From an uncultured Bacillaceae bacterium (GTDB lineage Bacteria; Bacillota; Bacilli; Bacillales; Bacillaceae_L), in contig CANMHG010000018.1 of assembly GCA_947497585.1 (NCBI GenBank), forward strand, positions 1 through 39,862: a DNA stretch of 39,862 nucleotides, given 5' to 3'. A program made the translations under genes and the position numbers. The notes beneath the pieces were generated by a model. That model worked only from the letters and a program-made list of their open reading frames with translations. It was not told the DNA's origin and searched no databases. Positions within the stretch are counted from its first letter, which is position 1, and the number at the start of each line of letters is the position of its first letter. Positions 15,162 to 22,927 of the stretch are shown here, in pieces.

Positions 15162-15824
15162 GTGTTTTTTACAAAAAAATCAATTATATGTAACCTTCAA
15201 GATGATATTCCATTATCAACTCCTATTGAGGAAATAACTTTTACTGTTTTTGATACAGAAGCTACAGGCTTCCAAGTTGGGTCAACAGATCGGCTAATCG
15301 AAATTGGAGCAGTTCAGGTAAAAGGACTAGAGGTAAAAGAAGTCGACAAATTTCACACATATGTAGATCCTAAGCGACAAATTTCTCGGGAAATAATGGA
15401 GTTAACGGGTATTTCCAATGAGAATGTAGAGGGGTATCCTGAGTCTCTTGAGGCAATTCAGTCATTCTTTCAATTTGTAGAGGCACATGGAAGTTCATGT
15501 CTTGTCGGCCACTACCTTTCTTTTGACCTTCTATTACTAAAAAGTGAACTGAAGCGGAATAAACTAGCTTTTAAAAAGCCCAAAACGATTGATACACTAG
15601 ACTTCATAGGTTATATTGCACCATCATATGATATGAGAGATTTAGAGAGATATGCGATGGCCTTTGGTACGAGAATATATGAAAGGCATAGTGCGATAGG
15701 TGATGCACTTACAACTGCCTATCTGTTTGTTGAGTTATTATGGCAGTTTAAGATTAGAGGATGCCGAACATGGGGTGAACTTCTTAAGGCAACTGATAGC
15801 CAGGCGAGGAATATTATGTATTAA
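15162..15824 (+). CDS. DEDDh 3'-5' exonuclease (DnaQ/PolC epsilon-like)
   Basis: 220 aa exonuclease of the DnaQ-like superfamily. Exo I is FDTEATG (Asp31, Glu33), Exo II is GHYLSFDLLLL (Asp122) and Exo III is ERHSAIGDALTTAYLF (His176, Asp181), so all five DEDDh residues are present. It is not fused to a polymerase. The start is GTG 15162, with GGAAGGAGG at 15146-15154. It is the last gene of the symporter operon, 18 bases after the DUF294 gene, and ends in a terminator at 15825. Similar exonucleases accompany symporter-DUF294 pairs in other bacteria; it may cut an RNA or a small nucleotide signal, but its substrate is unknown. Confidence 0.85.
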   Translation: MFFTKKSIICNLQDDIPLSTPIEEITFTVFDTEATGFQVGSTDRLIEIGAVQVKGLEVKEVDKFHTYVDPKRQISREIMELTGISNENVEGYPESLEAIQSFFQFVEAHGSSCLVGHYLSFDLLLLKSELKRNKLAFKKPKTIDTLDFIGYIAPSYDMRDLERYAMAFGTRIYERHSAIGDALTTAYLFVELLWQFKIRGCRTWGELLKATDSQARNIMY

Positions 15825-15866
15825 AAGGTGCACCTAATATGCTAGGTGCACCTTAATTTTTATTTT
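15825..15866. terminator. Terminator between convergent genes
   Basis: AAGGTGCACCTA (15825-15836) and TAGGTGCACCTT (15843-15854) make a perfect 12-pair stem, followed by AATTTTTATTTT. It ends the symporter operon; the minus-strand SLH gene stops within the T-rich tail. Confidence 0.9.
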
Positions 15867-16840
15867 ACATTAAATTGAACTTTCTTTTTAGTTGTCTCAG
15901 CCATATCGGCAGCAACTAACCAAAACTCAATTTCATAGTTTCCTGGTTTTAAGTTTTCTAGCTTCTCAATAAATGTTAACTCTTCGCCTTGTTTTAATTC
16001 AATTTCTTTGTATTCCATAATGAATAGTTTATCCATCGAATACTGGTAAATTTGTTTGCCGTCTTTATATAATCGGTAATCGAATCGTTGTCCACTTGAG
16101 TACTTTAATGTTTGTCGCTTTTCAGTTTGGTTTTTTACTTTGTACGTAAAGTTATATGAGCCATCTTTATTTTTAGTATAGTTAATTGTAGATTCAAGGG
16201 ATCCCGCAACAATTCCTCCATTATTAGTCCGAAGCATTTGATAAGCCTGATATATACCATATACTAGGTGCGATCTTTTTGCTTGTTTTGTATAGTCCTC
16301 TGCACCTTGAAGAAGATCCTCAGTTAAAGCTGCGGCTAAATAGCTCTGAGCCCAATCAGAACCTGGAAGCCAAATGGACATATACTCATCCTTATTTAAA
16401 TCTGTTAGCTTAACTAGTACGTGGGCTAATTCCTCTAATGTTACATGCTTATTAGGCTGAAACGTGTTATTGCCTTTACCTTCCATAATGCCAGCTTCTA
16501 CAACTGCAGTTATCTCATTTTTAGCCCAATGCTTTTTTAAATCTTTAAAGGAGGTATCCTTAGAGGCTCTAAGGTCGAGCATTCGATCAATTACAACAGC
16601 TAATTCTGCTCTAGTTACTTTTTTATTTAAGTGGGCCTTTCCGAAAGTCTTACCGTTAAAAATTCCCTGTTTCTTTAAGAATGCGTATTTTTGTTCAATA
16701 CTTAACTCTAAGTTAATTACCCTCTCACATTTAGGATTTCCACCTTTGCACTCAGCACCCACAGAAGCATATGTAGGGCTAATCATTGCTGTTGCTAAAG
16801 ATAAGCTCAATAATCCTGTAATAATTGTCTTATTCTTCAT
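15860..16840 (-). CDS. Secreted SLH-domain protein with BsuPI-type C-terminal domain
   Basis: 326 aa. Residues 1-26 are a signal peptide (MKNKTIITGLL..., cleavage near YAS-VGA). Two to three SLH repeats follow (GKAHLNKKVTRAELAVVIDRM; FKDLKKHWAKNEITAVVEAG; NTFQPNKHVTLEELAHVLV), which bind cell-wall polymers. The last 110 residues form a BsuPI-type beta-sandwich (YNFTYKVKNQTEKRQTL, FDYRLYKDGKQIYQYS, LKPGNYEIEFWL), named after the intracellular proteinase inhibitor. The start is ATG 16840: GGAGGAT lies just upstream, inside a longer frame from 16855 whose first codons are the ribosome site itself. Probably a wall-bound protease inhibitor or adhesion protein; function not proven. Confidence 0.85.
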   Translation of the reverse strand: MKNKTIITGLLSLSLATAMISPTYASVGAECKGGNPKCERVINLELSIEQKYAFLKKQGIFNGKTFGKAHLNKKVTRAELAVVIDRMLDLRASKDTSFKDLKKHWAKNEITAVVEAGIMEGKGNNTFQPNKHVTLEELAHVLVKLTDLNKDEYMSIWLPGSDWAQSYLAAALTEDLLQGAEDYTKQAKRSHLVYGIYQAYQMLRTNNGGIVAGSLESTINYTKNKDGSYNFTYKVKNQTEKRQTLKYSSGQRFDYRLYKDGKQIYQYSMDKLFIMEYKEIELKQGEELTFIEKLENLKPGNYEIEFWLVAADMAETTKKKVQFNVK

Positions 16841-17218
16841 TTTTTTATCCTCCATTTTTTAACTTTTCATAGTCTTAGACGTAAAGTAAAAAATGGAGTT
16901 ACAACAAAAATATAAAATTTTTCCAAATAGGAAAATGTACTTATAACAGTGCTTGTGAAGGATTCAGGACCTGTATTTTTCAAAAAAATTAGATAAAACC
17001 CTTGTCCCTCTTGACTTTAGTAGCATATTCCCTCTCCCAAGCTAATAAAATGGTTACAAACCTTTTAAAAAGAGAGTGTTTGAGGTGAGGAATCGTCAAT
17101 CGCCTTCGGAGTTTTAGTAATGCTAGTTGCCATAATTCTAAAACAAAAGACTTCAACGTTTAAGCCGTGCGGAACTCATTTCACACTTCTCACATCCATA
17201 ATAGGGAGGGCGAGTAGT

Positions 17219-17494
17219 GTGCACGATTACATCAAAGAGCGTACTATCAAGATTGGAAAGTATATCGTAGAGACAAAGAAAACGGTTCGCGTGATTGCGA
17301 AAGAGTTTGGAGTTTCAAAAAGTACTGTCCATAAGGATTTAACTGAGAGGCTTCCAGATATCAATCCTGAGCTTGCAAACGAAGTTAAGGAAATCCTTGA
17401 TTACCATAAATCAATAAGGCATTTACGCGGTGGCGAGGCTACAAAACTTAAGTATAAGAAAGACGAAGAACTGCAAGAAGAGCCAGTTAACTAG
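17219..17494 (+). CDS. spoIIID: Sporulation transcription factor SpoIIID
   Basis: 91 aa, nearly identical in pattern to B. subtilis SpoIIID (93 aa). It is a mother-cell DNA-binding protein that activates or represses many sigma-E genes and sigK. The helix-turn-helix spans about 22-45 (KTVRVIAKEFGVSKSTVHKD), and a basic C-terminal helix (HKSIRHLRGGEATKLKYKK) also contacts DNA. The start is GTG 17219 with AGGGAGGG (17203-17210) 8 bases upstream, which gives the known N terminus (M)HDYIKERT. The frame is open 33 codons farther up to ATG 17120; see findings. In B. subtilis a small upstream frame, usd, is needed for spoIIID translation. Confidence 0.95.
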   Translation: MHDYIKERTIKIGKYIVETKKTVRVIAKEFGVSKSTVHKDLTERLPDINPELANEVKEILDYHKSIRHLRGGEATKLKYKKDEELQEEPVN

Positions 17495-17611
17495 GATTGG
17501 GAAAGAAATTCAAAGACTTGACAAATGCTACACATCTGTCGAAAAAATATACGTTTACTCTAAATTTTTCTTGCAACATCGACAATAACTTACAACATTT
17601 TTGTATCTTTT

Positions 17612-17639
17612 TTTACAAAATTCCACTTTCCATTATAAT
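17612..17639 (+). promoter_or_regulatory. Candidate sigma-A promoter of mbl
   Basis: TTTACA (17612-17617), 16 bases, TATAAT (17634-17639). A TGTCGAA Spo0A-type core lies upstream at 17537-17543. Confidence 0.6.
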
Positions 17640-17706
17640 ATATGATAAAATATATTATTAGGAAAATATGGTCTCGGCCATTAGTTGCAAGGAGGAAATT
17701 TAGAGC

Positions 17707-18708
17707 ATGTTAGCAAGGGATATTGGAATAGATCTAGGCACGGCAAATGTCCTTATTCATGTAAGAGGAAAAGGCATTGTTTTAAATGAACCATCAGTTG
17801 TTGCAATTGATAAAAATACAGGTAAGGTACTAGCAGTCGGCGAAGAAGCTAGACGAATGGTTGGACGTACTCCAGGGAATATAGTTGCGATTCGACCATT
17901 AAAAGATGGAGTAATTGCTGATTTTGATGTAACAGAAGCAATGCTTAAGTATTTTATTAATAAGCTTAATGTAAAAGGCTTTCTTTCAAAGCCACGTATT
18001 TTGATTTGCTGCCCAACGAATATTACATCTGTTGAGCAAAAGGCAATTAAGGAAGCTGCTGAAAAAAGTGGTGGGAAAAAGATTTATCTTGAGGAGGAGC
18101 CTAAGGTTGCAGCAATTGGAGCTGGAATGGATATCTTCCAACCAAGTGGTAATATGGTGGTTGACATAGGCGGTGGAACGACAGATGTTGCTGTGTTATC
18201 AATGGGCGATATAGTCACCGCCTCTTCCATTAAGATGGCTGGGGACAAGTTCGATCAAGAGATCTTAAATTACATTAAGCGTGAATACAAGCTTCTTATT
18301 GGAGAAAGAACGGCAGAAGATATCAAAATAAAAGTTGCAACTGTATTCCCAGGAGCACGTCATGAAGAAATCGACATCCGCGGACGTGATATGGTAACGG
18401 GTCTTCCAAGAACAATTACAGTGGAATCAGAAGAGATTGAAAAAGCATTACGTGAATCAGTTTATATGATTGTACAAGCTTCAAAAAGCGTATTAGAGCG
18501 AACACCACCGGAATTATCTGCTGATATTATTGATCGCGGAGTCATATTAACAGGTGGCGGTGCCCTTTTACACGGTATTGATCAACTTTTAGCTGACGAA
18601 TTAAGAGTTCCAGTCCTAATTGCAGAAAATCCAATGGAATGTGTAGCAGTAGGTACAGGGATTATGCTTGAAAATTTAGACAGAATTCCAAAGTCAAAAT
18701 TCATGTAA
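17707..18708 (+). CDS. mbl: MreB-like rod-shape protein Mbl
   Basis: 333 aa bacterial actin of the MreB family. It forms membrane-associated filaments that guide lateral wall synthesis. Phosphate 1 motif DIGIDLGTANVLIHVRGKG (residues 5-23), phosphate 2 MVVDIGGGTTDVAVLS and adenosine motif GVILTGGGALLHGID are all present. The gene position directly after spoIIID identifies it as Mbl rather than MreB or MreBH. AAGGAGG (17690-17696) precedes ATG 17707. The own promoter at 17612 fits vegetative expression independent of spoIIID. Confidence 0.95.
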   Translation: MLARDIGIDLGTANVLIHVRGKGIVLNEPSVVAIDKNTGKVLAVGEEARRMVGRTPGNIVAIRPLKDGVIADFDVTEAMLKYFINKLNVKGFLSKPRILICCPTNITSVEQKAIKEAAEKSGGKKIYLEEEPKVAAIGAGMDIFQPSGNMVVDIGGGTTDVAVLSMGDIVTASSIKMAGDKFDQEILNYIKREYKLLIGERTAEDIKIKVATVFPGARHEEIDIRGRDMVTGLPRTITVESEEIEKALRESVYMIVQASKSVLERTPPELSADIIDRGVILTGGGALLHGIDQLLADELRVPVLIAENPMECVAVGTGIMLENLDRIPKSKFM

Positions 18709-18822
18709 TAAAAGTGGACAAGTGTACTCCTCAGGGGATATTTTCCTGTCTACTACACTTAGGAAATCCAGTATAATGATTAGAAGGACAAGCTATCTAA
18801 TAAGTAAAATGAGGTGAGATGT

Positions 18823-19641
18823 ATGTTAAGAGGCTTATACAGTGCAGCGTCTGGTATGTTAACGCAACAACGCCGTACCGAAATACTTTCAAATAATATG
18901 GCAAACTCTAATACACCAGGATTTAAAGCTGACCAGTCTTCACTTCGCTCATTTCCTGAGATGCTAATACATAGCTTAGAGTCAGGTAAGACACCACTTG
19001 GAAACGGTAAGAATATTGCAAAATCTACTAGGATTGGCAGTTTGAATACTGGAGTATATATTCAAGATGCGACTGCTTTATTTAAACAAGGAGATATCCG
19101 AGAAACAGGTAGAGCAACAGATATTGCTCTTGTCGATGGAAATATCCCTCTAAATGGTGCTTTGCTTTTCTCTGTTGAAAGCTCAAATGGTGAATTACGT
19201 TATACGAGAAATGGTAATTTCACACAAGATGCTGCGGGATTTTTAACAACAAATGAAGGTTACTATGTTCTAGATAATGCAGGAAATCGTATTCAGATTC
19301 AAAATGCTGATTTTAAAGTTACCTCCAATGGCACGATTATTGACGGTAATACAGAAGTTGCGCAATTAAATATAGCATTTGCTGAAAATGCAAATGATTT
19401 GATAAAAGAGGGCAATGGTCTATTCGGAGTTGCAGGTGCCAATTTACCAAGTGCGGTTAATAACCCAGAGATTAGCTATACCCTATCTCAAGGTTTTATA
19501 GAACGTTCAAATGTGGATGTTTCACAAACGATGACCGAAATGATGATGGCTTATCGTGCTTTTGAAGCAAACCAGAAAATTTTACAGGCATATGATCGAA
19601 GCTTAGAAAAAGCAGTAAACGAAATCGGACGTCTACGTTAA
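18823..19641 (+). CDS. flhO: Flagellar basal-body rod protein FlhO
   Basis: 272 aa FlgF/FlgG-type rod protein (B. subtilis FlhO, 270 aa). The N-terminal rod motif LYSAASGMLTQQRRTEILSN and the C-terminal FIERSNVDVSQTMTEMMMAY with ANQKILQAYDRSLEKAV form the paired coiled-coil ends of axial proteins; the D1 beta domain lies between. It is exported by the flagellar type III apparatus and lacks a signal peptide. ATG 18823 is preferred because GAGGTGA (18811-18817) lies 5 bases upstream; a GTG at 18814 overlaps that site. A TATAAT at 18772 may be its -10. It is followed after 29 bases by flhP. Confidence 0.92.
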   Translation: MLRGLYSAASGMLTQQRRTEILSNNMANSNTPGFKADQSSLRSFPEMLIHSLESGKTPLGNGKNIAKSTRIGSLNTGVYIQDATALFKQGDIRETGRATDIALVDGNIPLNGALLFSVESSNGELRYTRNGNFTQDAAGFLTTNEGYYVLDNAGNRIQIQNADFKVTSNGTIIDGNTEVAQLNIAFAENANDLIKEGNGLFGVAGANLPSAVNNPEISYTLSQGFIERSNVDVSQTMTEMMMAYRAFEANQKILQAYDRSLEKAVNEIGRLR

Positions 19642-19670
19642 TGTATTTGTTTTATCAGGGGGAGAAGTAA

Positions 19671-20504
19671 ATGAATCGTTCAATGATCACTGCAACGAAT
19701 ACGATGAATCAACTTCAAAAGCAGATGGACACCATTGGCCATAACATGGCGAATGTAAACACCACTGGTTATAAGAAACGAGAAGTTAATTTCAGTGAGC
19801 TATTGTATCAACAATTTAATAATCAACCAACACAAGGGAATGGTGTTGGTCGTCTTACCCCTGATGGAATAAGACAAGGAGTCGGGGCTAGATTAGGACA
19901 CACAAATGCCTTGTTTTCGGTTGGTACAATTGTTTCGACCGAACGTCCACTTGATATTGCTTTAACCAAAGAAGGTCAATTTCTTCAAGTTCAGGTTGAA
20001 GAGAATGGTGAGCCATTCACAAGATACACTCGAGATGGCTCATTGTACTTATCTCCACTTGGAGAAGGTACGGGTCTAGTCATGTTAGTTACTAGCGAAG
20101 GTCATCCAGTTCTTGACCAAAATGGAGAATCGATTGTATTTGAGGAAAATGCAAAAAGTATCTCTATCTCCTCCACGGGTCAAATTTCTGTTACCACAGA
20201 GATTGGAGAAGAGACTTTTGATTTAGGGATTGTGCAAATGAATCGCCCGCAGCTTCTAGAAGCTAAAGGAAATAATCTTTTTGCCTTACCAAACCTAGAT
20301 AACTTAAACATTACACTTGATCAGGTTCTTACATTGGTAGCCGGTGAGCAAATCGGAATACAACAAGGTGCATTAGAACAATCAAATGTAGATCTTTCAA
20401 CTGAAATGTCAGAGCTACTTGTAACACAACGTTCATATCAATTCAATGCCAAAACAATTTCAATTGCTGACCAAATGATGGGTCTTGTCAATGGCATCAG
20501 ATAA
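19671..20504 (+). CDS. flhP: Flagellar basal-body rod protein FlhP
   Basis: 277 aa, paralogue of FlhO and member of the FlgF/FlgG rod family (B. subtilis FlhP, about 270 aa). The N terminus has QLQKQMDTIGHNMANVNTTG and the C terminus has EQSNVDLSTEMSELLVTQRS with AKTISIADQMMGLVNGI. It is a distal rod component between basal body and hook. AGGGGGAG precedes ATG 19671. Encoded directly after flhO, so the two are co-expressed; in B. subtilis loss of either blocks rod completion. Confidence 0.92.
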   Translation: MNRSMITATNTMNQLQKQMDTIGHNMANVNTTGYKKREVNFSELLYQQFNNQPTQGNGVGRLTPDGIRQGVGARLGHTNALFSVGTIVSTERPLDIALTKEGQFLQVQVEENGEPFTRYTRDGSLYLSPLGEGTGLVMLVTSEGHPVLDQNGESIVFEENAKSISISSTGQISVTTEIGEETFDLGIVQMNRPQLLEAKGNNLFALPNLDNLNITLDQVLTLVAGEQIGIQQGALEQSNVDLSTEMSELLVTQRSYQFNAKTISIADQMMGLVNGIR

Positions 20505-20518
20505 AAAGGGGAATTTTA

Positions 20519-20842
20519 ATGGCTACTGATTATAACAATACACGTGAAAAATCGCAGGAAGAAACAAGCAGGCATTCACGTGAAAGCTATCGTCGAGCTC
20601 GTTTGCGGGAATTGGAGACGGAACTGAATAATGAATCAGAGAAGAAGAGTATGAGAAAGATTCGAATTCGTCTCATTCCAATATGGCTTCGCCTCGTCCT
20701 AATCGCGATACTTGTTACAATTAGTGTCATGTCAGGAATAGCAGTTGGATATGGCGTAATTGGAGATGGAAAAGTCTCTGAAGCATTTGATAAATCAACA
20801 TGGCAGCATTTAGTTGACCTTGTGAATAAAGATTCTGAATAG
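20519..20842 (+). CDS. EpuA-like small membrane protein (often mislabelled RNA polymerase beta)
   Basis: 107 aa. The first 60 residues are strongly charged with an Arg/Glu-rich helix; one membrane helix follows (about 61-81) after RIRLIPIWLRL, and the tail reads YGVIGDGK then STWQHLVDLV. This matches the EpuA family, which databases often call DNA-directed RNA polymerase subunit beta although it is not RpoB. The gene after flhP is commonly of this type in Bacillaceae. AAGGGGA lies just upstream of ATG 20519. A terminator at 20855 closes the flhO-flhP unit. Function unknown. Confidence 0.8.
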   Translation: MATDYNNTREKSQEETSRHSRESYRRARLRELETELNNESEKKSMRKIRIRLIPIWLRLVLIAILVTISVMSGIAVGYGVIGDGKVSEAFDKSTWQHLVDLVNKDSE

Positions 20843-20854
20843 AGATAGTTGTGG

Positions 20855-20885
20855 AAGAAGGTAGCGTTGGCTAGCTTCTTTTTTT
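20855..20885 (+). terminator. Intrinsic terminator of the flhO-flhP operon
   Basis: AAGAAGGTAGC and GCTAGCTTCTT (one mismatch) with a GTTG loop, then seven T. Confidence 0.85.
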
Positions 20886-20929
20886 GTAGGCTCTTTTAGT
20901 AAAGATTGTAGCTTACAACTCTAATTAAT

Positions 20930-21085
20930 TGATGAGTGGATTGAAGCGGAAGGCACTTGACTCCTGCGGGAATTGAGGGAAGTTCGAGACCCCACAGGTG
21001 CGAAGCACCGAGGAGGCTCGAATCCCTCCCCGCGGAAAGCAAGTGCCTGCAGCGGAAAGGAACGCGGTCTAAGTTTAAAATGAAA
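20930..21085. repeat. Long palindromic intergenic element, second type
   Basis: Arms AAGCGGAAGGCACTTG...CTGCGGG and CCGCGGAAAGCAAGTGCC pair imperfectly around GACCCCACAGGTGCGAAGC and GAGGAGGCTCGAATCCC. GC content is well above the surroundings. From memory, this element (GGAGCGGAAGGCGCTTG type) recurs in many Bacillaceae genomes. It fills the gap before fabZ. No gene is supported in it. Confidence 0.75.
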
Positions 21086-21178
21086 AACTACTACCCTTGA
21101 AAAAGAGCCCTCGGAAACCTGACACTCGTCCAACTTTCGATTATAATGGTTGTTATATACATAAAGGAGGTATTTGCT

Positions 21179-21613
21179 TTGCTAGATATCACTCAAATTA
21201 AAGAAATCATACCACATAGGTACCCATTCCTACTTGTTGACCGAATCTTAGAAATAGAAGAAGGAAAACGTGCAGTCGGGATAAAAAATGTAAGCAGTAA
21301 TGAAGAATTCTTCAATGGCCATTTCCCTGATTATCCTGTAATGCCTGGTGTTTTAATCGTTGAGGCACTTGCTCAAGTAGGCGCAGTAGCGATGCTAAAA
21401 CAAGAAGATAACCGCGGACGTCTTGCCTTTTTTACAGGAATTGATAACTGCCGTTTCAAAAAGCAAGTAAAGCCTGGAGATCAGCTGCGTCTTGAGGTTG
21501 AAATGACTCGAGTTCGTGGACCTATCGGTAAAGGGAAAGGTACTGCGACGGTTGATGGAGAAATTGTTTGTGAGACAGAAATTATGTTTGCACTAGGTGA
21601 TAAAAAAGAATAG
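21179..21613 (+). CDS. fabZ: 3-hydroxyacyl-ACP dehydratase FabZ
   Basis: 144 aa hot-dog-fold dehydratase that converts 3-hydroxyacyl-ACP to trans-2-enoyl-ACP in type II fatty acid elongation. IKEIIPHRYPFLLVDRI at 7-23, catalytic His48 in NGHFPDYPVMPG and Glu62 in VEALAQ are all present. The start is TTG 21179, with AAAGGAGG (21163-21170) 8 bases upstream; this gives the same N terminus as B. subtilis FabZ, MLD-x-QIKEIIPHRYPF. A longer frame from 21146 is therefore rejected. A single-gene unit closed by a terminator at 21622. Confidence 0.95.
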   Translation: MLDITQIKEIIPHRYPFLLVDRILEIEEGKRAVGIKNVSSNEEFFNGHFPDYPVMPGVLIVEALAQVGAVAMLKQEDNRGRLAFFTGIDNCRFKKQVKPGDQLRLEVEMTRVRGPIGKGKGTATVDGEIVCETEIMFALGDKKE

Positions 21614-21621
21614 ATTAAGGT

Positions 21622-21651
21622 AATCGTCCTCATGAGGGGACGATTTTTTAT
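21622..21651 (+). terminator. Intrinsic terminator of fabZ
   Basis: AATCGTCC and GGGACGATT form a stem with a short loop, then TTTTTTAT. Confidence 0.9.
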
Positions 21652-21769
21652 GTTTTTATACAAAAAATTATTATTCATGTAATAAAAGTAAAATTTAGGG
21701 AAAGCTACTCACAGACCGAATAGTAGTTAGGTCCACATTTAATCTAATTAATGAAAGGAGAAATTTTAT

Positions 21770-22096
21770 ATGAGTAAAAAATGGTTTGTTATGCTAATGA
21801 GTTCTTTATTAGCAGCGATGCTTGTTTCAGGTTGTGCAGCAGACGATCAAGATCCACCGCCTGAAGACAATCAGCTAGAAAATGATGTTGAGGAAGAAAT
21901 GGATGATATGACTGGTGATGAAGATACTAACACTGGGGATATGAACGGTGAAGGAACAACTCCTGGAGAGGGAGACATGAACGGTGAAGGTACAAACACT
22001 GGTGATGAAGGCATGAACGGAGAAGGAACAAATGGTGGTGCTGGTACAGGAACAGAAACGCCTGGTGATACTACTGGAGAAGATGACGAAGAGTAA
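21770..22096 (+). CDS. Acidic repeat lipoprotein
   Basis: 108 aa. A lipoprotein signal peptide ends in LVSGC, with Cys22 as the lipid-modified residue. The mature part is extremely acidic (long Asp/Glu stretches) and contains three copies of DMNGEGT/GMNGEGT separated by Thr-Pro-Gly-rich linkers, ending in GDDEE-like acidic residues. No enzyme motif and no predicted fold; probably a disordered, wall-spanning surface protein. AAAGGAG precedes ATG 21770, and a terminator follows at 22111. The repeats could vary in number between strains. Function unknown. Confidence 0.75.
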   Translation: MSKKWFVMLMSSLLAAMLVSGCAADDQDPPPEDNQLENDVEEEMDDMTGDEDTNTGDMNGEGTTPGEGDMNGEGTNTGDEGMNGEGTNGGAGTGTETPGDTTGEDDEE

Positions 22097-22110
22097 TAGG
22101 TAGGACTTAG

Positions 22111-22141
22111 GACAGGATGAATAGATCCTGTCTTTAGTTTT
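22111..22141 (+). terminator. Terminator of the lipoprotein gene
   Basis: GACAGGAT and ATCCTGTC with a six-base loop, then TTTAGTTTT. Confidence 0.75.
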
Positions 22142-22182
22142 GAAGAAAAAATCAAAAAGCCTAGACTTTAAAATCTAAGCTT
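22142..22182 (-). terminator. Terminator of the ywpF-like gene
   Basis: On the minus strand AAGCTTAGA and TCTAGGCTT pair (one G-T), followed by TTTTTGATTTTTT. Confidence 0.75.
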
Positions 22183-22193
22183 CACTAGTTATA

Positions 22194-22643
22194 TTATCGA
22201 TTAGCTTTAATCGGGGCAGCACTCCCACGTTTCTCTCTTAATCTAAGTTTAAACTGTTGTAAAAGCTCAGCTCCCTGCAAACCTTCCTCCACTAAGTCAG
22301 ATAGAACTAACTCGGCAAGATCAAGTTTATCTACAATATTCGCATCCATTAAAATACTAATATGTTCTTCCATCATAGTAATTGATTTAATCTTCGCATA
22401 CAGTGATGCCGGATCATTACTTTTTTTCGTAATAGTGGCTTGAATTTGAATTTGTTCATTTTTCTCGTGTAGAGATTCAAAAAGCTCACTGTACTTTTTA
22501 TCAACATATGCTTCGATTAACCATCCATTTTCACCATCCAACTTATGAATGATTAACCCGTCTAATAAAGAAATTTCTTCGATTACTTTTGAGTTTTCCA
22601 GTGTTTGAACAATAGCGAGAGAAACTAGCTTAAAGGTTTTCAA
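22194..22643 (-). CDS. ywpF: YwpF-like protein
   Basis: 149 aa soluble protein matching the YwpF family (B. subtilis YwpF, 136 aa): MKTFKLVSLAI at the N terminus, then LDGLIIHKLDGENGWLIEAYVDKKY, IQIQATITKKSNDPAS and MEEHISILMDANIVDKL. The position between fabZ and ssbB is the same as in B. subtilis. The start is TTG 22643 because a GAGGAGAG ribosome site lies 9 bases upstream and the family begins with MKTFKL; the frame is open to 22703 but that part is not conserved. Function unknown. It is divergent from ssbB. Confidence 0.85.
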   Translation of the reverse strand: MKTFKLVSLAIVQTLENSKVIEEISLLDGLIIHKLDGENGWLIEAYVDKKYSELFESLHEKNEQIQIQATITKKSNDPASLYAKIKSITMMEEHISILMDANIVDKLDLAELVLSDLVEEGLQGAELLQQFKLRLREKRGSAAPIKANR

Positions 22644-22787
22644 AAAGAAACACTCTCCTCTATTCGTACTTTTACAAAAAGTATAACATACAAATTTGTC
22701 CAATCCTATTAGGCAGTGTAAACAATTAATTTGAAAAAATATTTTAAAAAGTAATAAATTTATTATTTTAATGTGTTTTTTCGATAC

Positions 22788-22823
22788 AAAATTTAATTTT
22801 GTCTTAGCAGAAAATTAAATTTT
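22788..22823 (+). promoter_or_regulatory. ComK-type K-box upstream of ssbB
   Basis: Two AT-boxes of the form AAAA-N5-TTTT: AAAATTTAATTTT (22788-22800) and AAAATTAAATTTT (22811-22823), separated by 10 bases. They sit in a perfect inverted repeat with 17-base arms (22784-22800, 22811-22827). ComK binds paired AT-boxes, and ssbB is a ComK target in B. subtilis. The gap of 10 differs slightly from the classic 8. Confidence 0.7.
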
Positions 22824-22861
22824 GTATTTGGATTTGCTACTTTTTCTTTAATTTTATCGAT

Positions 22862-22890
22862 TTTACCTTACTATTTATTTGTTGTAAGAT
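22862..22890 (+). promoter_or_regulatory. Sigma-A promoter of ssbB
   Basis: TTTACC (22862-22867), 17 bases, TAAGAT (22885-22890). It lies 38 bases downstream of the K-box, an activator position. Confidence 0.65.
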
Positions 22891-22927
22891 GGGCGTGTGA
22901 AAACATATTATTAGGAGGATTATAGAT

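Noticed and set aside
16841..16855. N-terminal extension MEDKK of the SLH protein
   Set aside because: The extra codons are the GGAGGAT ribosome site; the signal peptide begins at the ATG of 16840.
18730..18760. Hairpin AAGTGTA/TACACTT after mbl as terminator
   Set aside because: No T run follows the stem; it may be a weak structure, but I cannot support termination.
21146..21178. Longer FabZ start
   Set aside because: It includes the AAAGGAGG ribosome site in coding sequence, and the family N terminus matches the TTG start at 21179.
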